From assembly GCA_019055375.1 (NCBI GenBank), contig JAHQIW010002162.1:1-64000 (forward strand): DNA of 64,000 nucleotides. The letters are read 5' to 3'. Under the pieces are notes generated by a model that worked only from the letters and a program-made list of their open reading frames with translations, searched no databases and was not told the DNA's origin. Shown piece by piece: positions 60,801 through 64,000 of this stretch. The position numbers and the translations under genes are program-made. The DNA comes from Parelaphostrongylus tenuis. Its lineage: Eukaryota; Nematoda; Chromadorea; Rhabditida; Metastrongylidae. How positions within the stretch are numbered: position 1 is the stretch's first letter; each line of letters starts with the position of its first letter.

Positions 60801-63083
60801 GCAGCAGAAACCTGGTCGCTACGTATGCAGGATGAAAGATCACTTGCCGTTATCGAACGCGCAGACGAAAGGTCGATGCTAGGAGTATCTCGTATTTCGC
60901 AAATGAGACAAAGGATCCGAACTTCCGACCTACGTCAACGATCGAAAATCAGAGACGCCGTTCTACACGCCAGGATATCGAAAATAAGGTGGGCCGGACA
61001 CGTGATGCGCTTCAACGACAACCGATGGACGAGAGCCGTTACCGACTGGATTCCTCGGGACATCAAGCGCTCTAAAGGAAGACCACTGACCCGTTGGTCC
61101 GATTTCTTCACGAAAGCGATGGAAGAAAGATATGATGCTCAGCGAATTCCTAGAGCAAGGAGGACCCACTGGGCTTCTCTTGCACGCGATAGGGAAAAAT
61201 GGAAGAGTTGCTGGTACCCGCTCGAGTCACTCGACGATCAACGGGACGACAGGTGATACAGGTGATATATATATATATAAGGATAAGGGATAAAGGTATA
61301 TATATATATTTGTATACATATACATATATATAAGGATAAAGGATAAAGCTTCCGGCGTTGATCAATCCCTGAGGAATGCGCCATTTCAATTTTTAACTTC
61401 GTTTGAGGTGATTGAATGCACATCTGGCCTTTACAATGACTCGCGGTGCCCTCCCGCTGAACCGAGACAGTGCTGCTTATCCTCACAGACAAGTCTGAGA
61501 CCTGCCTGGTACCAATTTGCCGACCCCAGAGAGATCGATGGCTTGGTGAGCCATGAGCACGAGATCGAACCAGTGACCTCGTGTGCGACGCAGGGCACCT
61601 CTAACCACTGCGCCACATGCGCTCTATATAAATACATATATATATGTATATATATATATATATATATATAATGTTCAAATCTGTAGCAGTGGGAAAACTG
61701 TCTTCATGAGCGAAAATGCTGAAGGAAATGCACAACTTAAACCTCAGGCGAAAATTGAACACGCGTCTCACTCTTTCCATAGCGTGCTAACCACGGCACT
61801 TTCGCAGCTCCGGTTTTGCTATAACACTCTCTGCCCTTGAACTGTCGTTAGACGAACCCCTTTTTTCTTCGACTAACATAAGGAATGAAACTATACGTTT
61901 TCCTTAACTAGTAGTTTCCGAAACTTTATCAGGACCAACCAATTGACGGTCACCAGCTCACCTCACGGTGACAAGAAGCCTTTCCGTTTTCACAGTTTAT
62001 TTTCGCTGTGTGGATTCAAGCACTTCAAGCATTCAGTTCGTTTTTTCGCCTTCTTCTTGAACGTCGTAAGATACCGGTGCAGCACGTCTCCTTGCAGTCT
62101 CAATGATAGTATGTCTGTGGCGTTCCACACGGCGTTTGTTGCTGACGGAAGTGGAGTTTGGCCCCACGTACGCTGCGAGCATCACAATCGCCCGTCCACA
62201 GCACCCTAACGTCGATATTTAACTTTATCCGAAAATTTCAGCTAGATTAAACACTTCGAGGTGTGTCGAGGTGCATACATATGTTACCATCGAAGGATAG
62301 AAGGTAAACTCTCGTCGTTGATCAAACCTTAGAGGATGCGCTCTCTGTTTGGATTCATCAAACATTGATTGAGCTGACTGAATGCATATCTGACCTGTAC
62401 AATGACTCACCATAGCCTAGCGATGTATGAAGTCACAGCTGCTGACGTCTTAAACAAGTCCAGTACCGACTCGCTGGCCTCGACAGGATGGAAGGTCTAA
62501 TGAGCCCTGAGCCCGAGATCGAGCCAACAGTTTCGTGTCTACACAGAGCACCTCCAACCACTGCGCTCACGCGCTCGGACAGAAACTTAAGAAGGAATAA
62601 AGGGGAAAGAAAACTTATAACAGGACTTCAATCTCTGTCTTCATAGTGTTTTTGTTCAATCTGCGGATTCCAGTAGTTCTAGTAATCAATCGTTATTTCG
62701 TCTTCTCCGTGAACGTCATAGATTACTGATTGAGCGTGTCTCCTCAAAATCTCGAGGTTAGCCCGGCTGTAGCGCTTTATAGCGCTATTGCTGACTGGCG
62801 AAGAGCGCTGGGGAGGGGGAGGGGGTAGGCTCGGCCCTAAGCGCTTCGTGACGAGCATCACAACCACTCGGGCACGGCACACCTAAAAAAATCAACAGAA
62901 CAAGACATACATACCTTGTGCGGAGATACTGGACACCATTGACGAGTCCGTTATGTTTTCCACGACCGGGATCATCCCATTCAACACCGGCCCAGACTCC
63001 CGGATGACCGGACACTTCCCCGACATAACGAACGATGGCGAATGACCTCCAATCATCACCCTTTCACCGACTTCTATGGTCAT
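51805..63083 (-). CDS. TBCE: Tubulin-folding cofactor E, exons resolved in part, two frameshifts
   Basis: Cofactor E works with cofactors C and D to assemble alpha/beta tubulin. Exons: 62915-63083 (CAP-Gly: VGERVMIGGH, HPGVWAGVEWDDPGRGKHNG), 57911-58081 (ending the CAP-Gly region; DLLTAIRNRYAD), 57101-57283, 56896-57010, 54995-55157, 54782-54890, 54205-54303 (leucine-rich repeats: LTDLILSDCGLTSES, LPGLRTLYAVGNRF, LEKLSVVNCDIERI, LPKLTVLYINCENL), 52288-52400 (LPRLVDLNRFI, SAEVHFLDKYF), and last exon 51805-51934 (LGDTYFIFATKI, ubiquitin-like end). Phases agree throughout. Human TBCE has about 80-90 more residues between the last two exons; I could not resolve these in 51935-52287. One base is missing between 63039 and 63041, between the GGH and AIVRY blocks, and one between 55050 and 55051, between SLLT and DIRDNP; both are supported by open frames on each side. 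Start: a TATATTTCAG acceptor 4 bases upstream. Confidence 0.9.
52490..52765. repeat. Repeat family F5, inverted pair
   Basis: GGACTGTTGGTAATCATTCG with GAGAAGGCCTTTTTATGGC on one side, and GCGCCATAAAAAGCCTTTTC with CGAACGATTACCAACAGTCC on the other, form an inverted repeat. It lies in TBCE intron 7. Confidence 0.75.
52795..52892 (+). repeat. tRNA-like SINE, family B fragment
   Basis: CCCAATAGGGTGAAACGCGG, GTTCAAGTCCCAACTGACGC and AAAAGTTTTGCACATCACTC: box B-like block and family tail. Confidence 0.62.
53095..53660 (+). pseudogene. mariner transposase N-terminal half, decayed
   Basis: Frames across this stretch read a damaged helix-turn-helix region (53170-53260), then LRHELEVRLDASIKDLQQTL, GCSPSTSADHPNKVG and SQWTPHALTDHDRDARV, which correspond to the mariner linker with its WVPHELTDxxxxxR motif, followed by a damaged catalytic start. 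Stops and frame changes break it. It lies in TBCE intron 7. Confidence 0.8.
53765..54045. repeat. Foldback family F3 copy
   Basis: ACGAATATTTCGGCGGTGTC, GCCCGCTTCATCACTGG and the inverted CCACTGATGAAGCGGGCGAC, ACCGCCGAAACGTACG pair as arms of one element, with G/AAGTATTG-type ends. Related arms are at 58525-58995. TBCE intron 7. Confidence 0.78.
54350..54740. repeat. Foldback family F2, near-perfect palindrome
   Basis: Left arm GAGCCCGATACACGTGTTTC, GATCTTGCGATCTCGTCAGT and CGGGCA; right arm TGCCCGACTGACGAGATCGC, AAGATCGAAACACGTGTATC, GGGCTC. Outer ends TTTTGAGCCACGCATGTCAG and GACATGCATGGCTCAAAGA also pair. TBCE intron 6. Confidence 0.85.
55600..56435. repeat. Large foldback, family F5
   Basis: The left block (55610-55880: GCTAGAAAGGAACATTTCAT, ATTTCTCGCCGGACTAAGCT, CTGTGCTTATATAATTAAAA) is repeated inverted at the right (56130-56430: TATATAACCACAGCGTTGGA, ATCTACCTCTATTGAGAAAT, CAGCAAATAAGGGCGGTTTC). 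The core (55930-56110) contains an inner inverted pair around ACGTGGCCGCCTCA. TBCE intron 4. Confidence 0.78.
56417..56690 (-). repeat. tRNA-like SINE, family A
   Basis: GATGAAAAAGATAAAACTCT tail, TGAAGAATGCGCTACGCATT body and CACTGCGCCACATGCGCTC head (plus-strand reading). TBCE intron 4. Confidence 0.75.
56691..56815 (-). repeat. tRNA-like SINE, family B head
   Basis: The reverse strand reads GGTGGCCCCGATGGTGTAGT, GACAGCACCCGCCACGGGTA and GGGTTCAACTCCCGCCGCGG: box A-like and box B-like blocks. Confidence 0.65.
57454..57605. repeat. TTAA/CCCTTT-type MITE, one end
   Basis: Begins GTTAACCCTCTCGGGACCGG and GGACCCACGGCCTCTCTAGC, closely matching the left end of 44750-44921 plus shared inner sequence (GGTGTGCTCCACCTCGTCTG). 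The right end is not clear. TBCE intron 2. Confidence 0.6.
57700..57805 (-). repeat. tRNA-like SINE, family B head
   Basis: The reverse strand reads GGTGACCTGGGTGGTGTAGT, GATAACACGAGCCTTC and GGGTTCAACTCTTGCAG. TBCE intron 2. Confidence 0.65.
58150..58320 (+). repeat. tRNA-like SINE, family C
   Basis: Starts AGGCGCCGTAGCCAAGTGGC, a good box A, then GTAGGGTGTGGACGGATGAA and CACGCACTCTCCGGCATTTA, ending CGAGATTGCAAGGAGACGTG. Other copies are at 47270-47415, 62085-62215 (minus) and 62690-62885 (minus). TBCE intron 1. Confidence 0.68.
58525..58995. repeat. Foldback family F3 arms
   Basis: GGCATGTCAGTAGTAATTGA, CGCACGTTTCGGCGGTCTCG and CCCATTCATATGAGCCACAC are answered by the inverted GTGCGGGCGAGACCGCCGAA, AAGCAAGCAAGCCACTGACA (58665-58705). 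A further right arm, GATGAGGTGGGCGAGACAGC, CTGACATACTAAACCTCGAA, lies at 58920-58980. Confidence 0.72.
58998..59302. repeat. (TATAA)n / (TA)n low-complexity tract
   Basis: About 300 bases of only A and T with TATAATATA units, immediately 5' of the RTE element. The 119-residue Ile/Tyr open frame on the reverse strand is an artefact. Confidence 0.95.
59310..61270 (+). mobile_element. RTE-clade non-LTR retrotransposon, 5'-truncated, RT frame open
   Basis: An open frame of 589 residues (59487-61256) encodes a reverse transcriptase and C-terminal region of RTE type. RT motifs in order: TPGPDRIRPEHLK, NYRPICLLSVVYK, TFIDLKKAFDSV, RRGVRQGDTISPKLF, FADDIVLITP (catalytic pair), and a C-terminal ALTYAAETWSL, WAGHVMRFNDNRWTRAV block. 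Coding similarity to the start of the RT linker continues upstream to about 59325 (LIRQRGIARAAG, LAKRCREAIKEDLKERRAAV), with a frame change near 59367. The apurinic endonuclease domain expected before it is missing, so the ATG at 59487 is not the native start. The 3' end GACAGGTGATACAGGTGATA leads into a TA/GGATAA microsatellite. It lies in TBCE intron 1 on the opposite strand to TBCE. Without endonuclease it should not be autonomous. Confidence 0.93.
61262..61345. repeat. TA and GGATAA microsatellite
   Basis: TATATATATATAAGGATAAG, AAAGGTATATATA and AAGGATAAAGGATAAAG follow the RTE 3' end and merge into the tail of the next SINE. Confidence 0.85.
61330..61628 (-). repeat. tRNA-like SINE, family A, best-preserved copy
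   Basis: On the reverse strand: head GCGCATGTGGCGCAGTGGTT, AGAGGTGCCCTGCGTCGCAC, ACGAGGTCACTGGTTCGATC, giving box A (TGGCGCAGTGG) and box B (GGTTCGATC). Body with CAAGCCATCGATCTCTCTGG and CTTGTCTGTGAGGATAAGCA. The 3' end is GGGATTGATCAACGCCGGAA and (TTTATCC)n. TBCE intron 1. Confidence 0.85.
61629..61832. repeat. (TA)n tract and SINE family B head
   Basis: TATATATGTATATATATATA (61629-61670), then CTCAGGCGAAAATTGAACAC and GTCTCACTCTTTCCATAGCG (61741-61830), a reverse-strand family B head. TBCE intron 1. Confidence 0.68.
62085..62215 (-). repeat. tRNA-like SINE, family C
   Basis: Reverse complement of the 58150-58320 family: CACGTCTCCTTGCAGTCTCA, GGCGTTCCACACGGCGTTTG and GTGGAGTTTGGCCCCACGTA on the plus strand. 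Confidence 0.55.
62295..62578 (-). repeat. tRNA-like SINE, family A
   Basis: Plus-strand tail GGATAGAAGGTAAACTCTCG, body GACTGAATGCATATCTGACC, head GAGCACCTCCAACCACTGCG. TBCE intron 1. Confidence 0.75.
62690..62885 (-). repeat. tRNA-like SINE, family C
   Basis: GAGCGTGTCTCCTCAAAATC, TCGAGGTTAGCCCGGCTGTA and GTGACGAGCATCACAACCAC on the plus strand resemble 62085-62215. It ends about 30 bp from TBCE exon 1. Confidence 0.5.
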
Positions 63084-63096
63084 GCAACTGAAATAT
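63084..63096 (-). promoter_or_regulatory. Probable spliced-leader trans-splice acceptor for TBCE
   Basis: The reverse strand reads TATATTTCAG 4 bases before the ATG at 63083. This is a canonical nematode 3' splice site with no obvious upstream partner exon. Confidence 0.62.
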
Positions 63097-63254
63097 AATG
63101 ATCAGATATGGGACCATTCTTTAATATAACTAGTTAAGGTATTTCCGGCTCATAAATGACCAGGCCTAAGCTAGAAACGACAATAGTAATTGAAGAGTTC
63201 ATAAAAATGATGGTAATGGTTCCATTCTAGCCAATCACAGATCAATGAGTAGGT

Positions 63255-63875
63255 TGTCTTCGGTTATAAGAGGACGAATGAAAAAAAACCGACCTCATTC
63301 GCTGGACAGCAACTTTTCATAGGAGTTTTAGTAACCAATCGAGAGCTGAGATTTCTGGCTACAACCCCACGTTGCCGGTTATTCAAAAGACCTTTTTATA
63401 ACGCTGTAAAATCCGAGATAAAACTAGCCTTGGATGCGCATATTTCTAGCCGGACAGAGCTCTTCCTTTGGCTAGTAGCAATCATTCGATAGCGCAGTCG
63501 TCGCTGATTCCAACGCTGTGCTTATATACTGAAAAAACCGTTTCTCCGTAACCCTGCAGGCAAGTTCGATTCGCAAGTGTGTCCAGGGGGATTTGGGGCT
63601 GAGCAAGCCGCGATGTCGGACCGACAGAAGGCCGATCAATGAATGCATCAGCGCGAGTGGCCGCCTTACCTAGCGGCACGTGAATTGGCCCCAAACCCCT
63701 TGGACGCACATGCGAATCCAACTTATTTTACCTGCTGCGCTACGGAGACACGGTCTTTTCAGGATATAAGAGCAGCGTTGGAATCAGCAACGATTGCGCT
63801 ATCGAATGATTACTAATGGGCCAAAGAAAGGCTTCCGTCCGGTGAGAGATATGCGCGTCTGAGGCCAGTTATATT
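63255..63875. repeat. Large foldback, family F5
   Basis: Left block CGACCTCATTCGCTGGACAG, TTTCTAGCCGGACAGAGCTC, CTGTGCTTATATACTGAAAA; right block AGACACGGTCTTTTCAGGAT, AACGATTGCGCTATCGAATG, GGCTTCCGTCCGGTGAGAGA, inverted relative to the left. The core 63565-63710 holds an inner inverted pair around GGTGTGTCCA/TTGGACGCAC-type sequence. Upstream flank of TBCE. Confidence 0.75.
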
Positions 63876-63917
63876 TCGGATTATACCGCACTATAGAAAG
63901 CTTAGTGAGCTTTGGGG

Positions 63918-63988
63918 GGTGGGGGATAGAACCATCGACCAGGTGTTTGTCGCAAGGCACCTCTACCAAGTGTCACATGAGCTCCGTT
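63918..63988 (-). repeat. tRNA-like SINE family A, head only
   Basis: Plus-strand reading GATAGAACCATCGACCAGGT, GTTTGTCGCAAGGCACCTCT, then GTGTCACATGAGCTC. It is the promoter-bearing head alone. Confidence 0.62.
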
Positions 63989-64000
63989 CTTGACTTAAAT

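Noticed and set aside
61330..61628. Possible tRNA genes where box A and box B are present
   Set aside because: Heads lack a pairing acceptor stem and run on into a shared body, and they recur many times. They are SINEs, not functional tRNAs.
1..64000. CRISPR arrays, bacterial operons, phage or plasmid features
   Set aside because: No regularly spaced direct repeats, no Shine-Dalgarno-led gene clusters; intron structure shows nuclear nematode DNA.

Overview
This is a eukaryotic window, almost certainly from a parasitic nematode and most like a clade V strongylid such as a hookworm. The evidence is many short exons with GTAAGT-like donors and TTTCAG/TTTTAG acceptors, acceptors placed a few bases upstream of start codons (the expected site for spliced-leader trans-splicing), and dense RTE-type, mariner, tRNA-SINE and foldback repeats. 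No operons of bacterial type, phage genes, CRISPR arrays or true tRNA/rRNA genes were seen.

Three genes could be rebuilt exon by exon, all on the minus strand. (1) 1823-17462: a 16-exon hexosaminidase D-like (GH20) gene, about 463 residues, with an N-terminal hydrophobic leader. (2) 34877-45449: a 19-exon, 618-residue signal recognition particle receptor alpha subunit (SRPRA) with all GTPase motifs and no frame breaks. (3) 51805-63083: a tubulin-folding cofactor E (TBCE) gene with CAP-Gly exon, leucine-rich-repeat exons and C-terminal ubiquitin-like exon; part of its C-terminal half was not resolved. Between HEXD and SRPRA lie exons of a CUB-domain gene (29431-30028) and a few weaker coding-like blocks that could belong to it or to another minus-strand gene.

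The HEXD gene carries one single-base insertion and the TBCE gene two single-base deletions, while every exon junction keeps its phase once these are allowed for. Either the assembly has residual indels or the two genes are recently broken; SRPRA, of similar size, has none.

The rest is repeats, many inside introns: a 5'-truncated RTE retrotransposon with an open reverse transcriptase frame in TBCE intron 1 and three decayed RTE pieces; four mariner remnants; three tRNA-like SINE families; several foldback families; and TTAA-flanked elements starting CCCTTT (piggyBac-like MITEs) in SRPRA introns 2, 3 and 8. A decayed duplicate of SRPRA exons 3-4 sits just upstream of that gene. Low-complexity tracts include a ~520 bp C/T tract, a ~95 bp C-rich tract and (TA)-rich blocks.

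The genes do not form a pathway: they serve protein translocation into the ER, tubulin folding and glycan turnover. I found no convincing new biological system.
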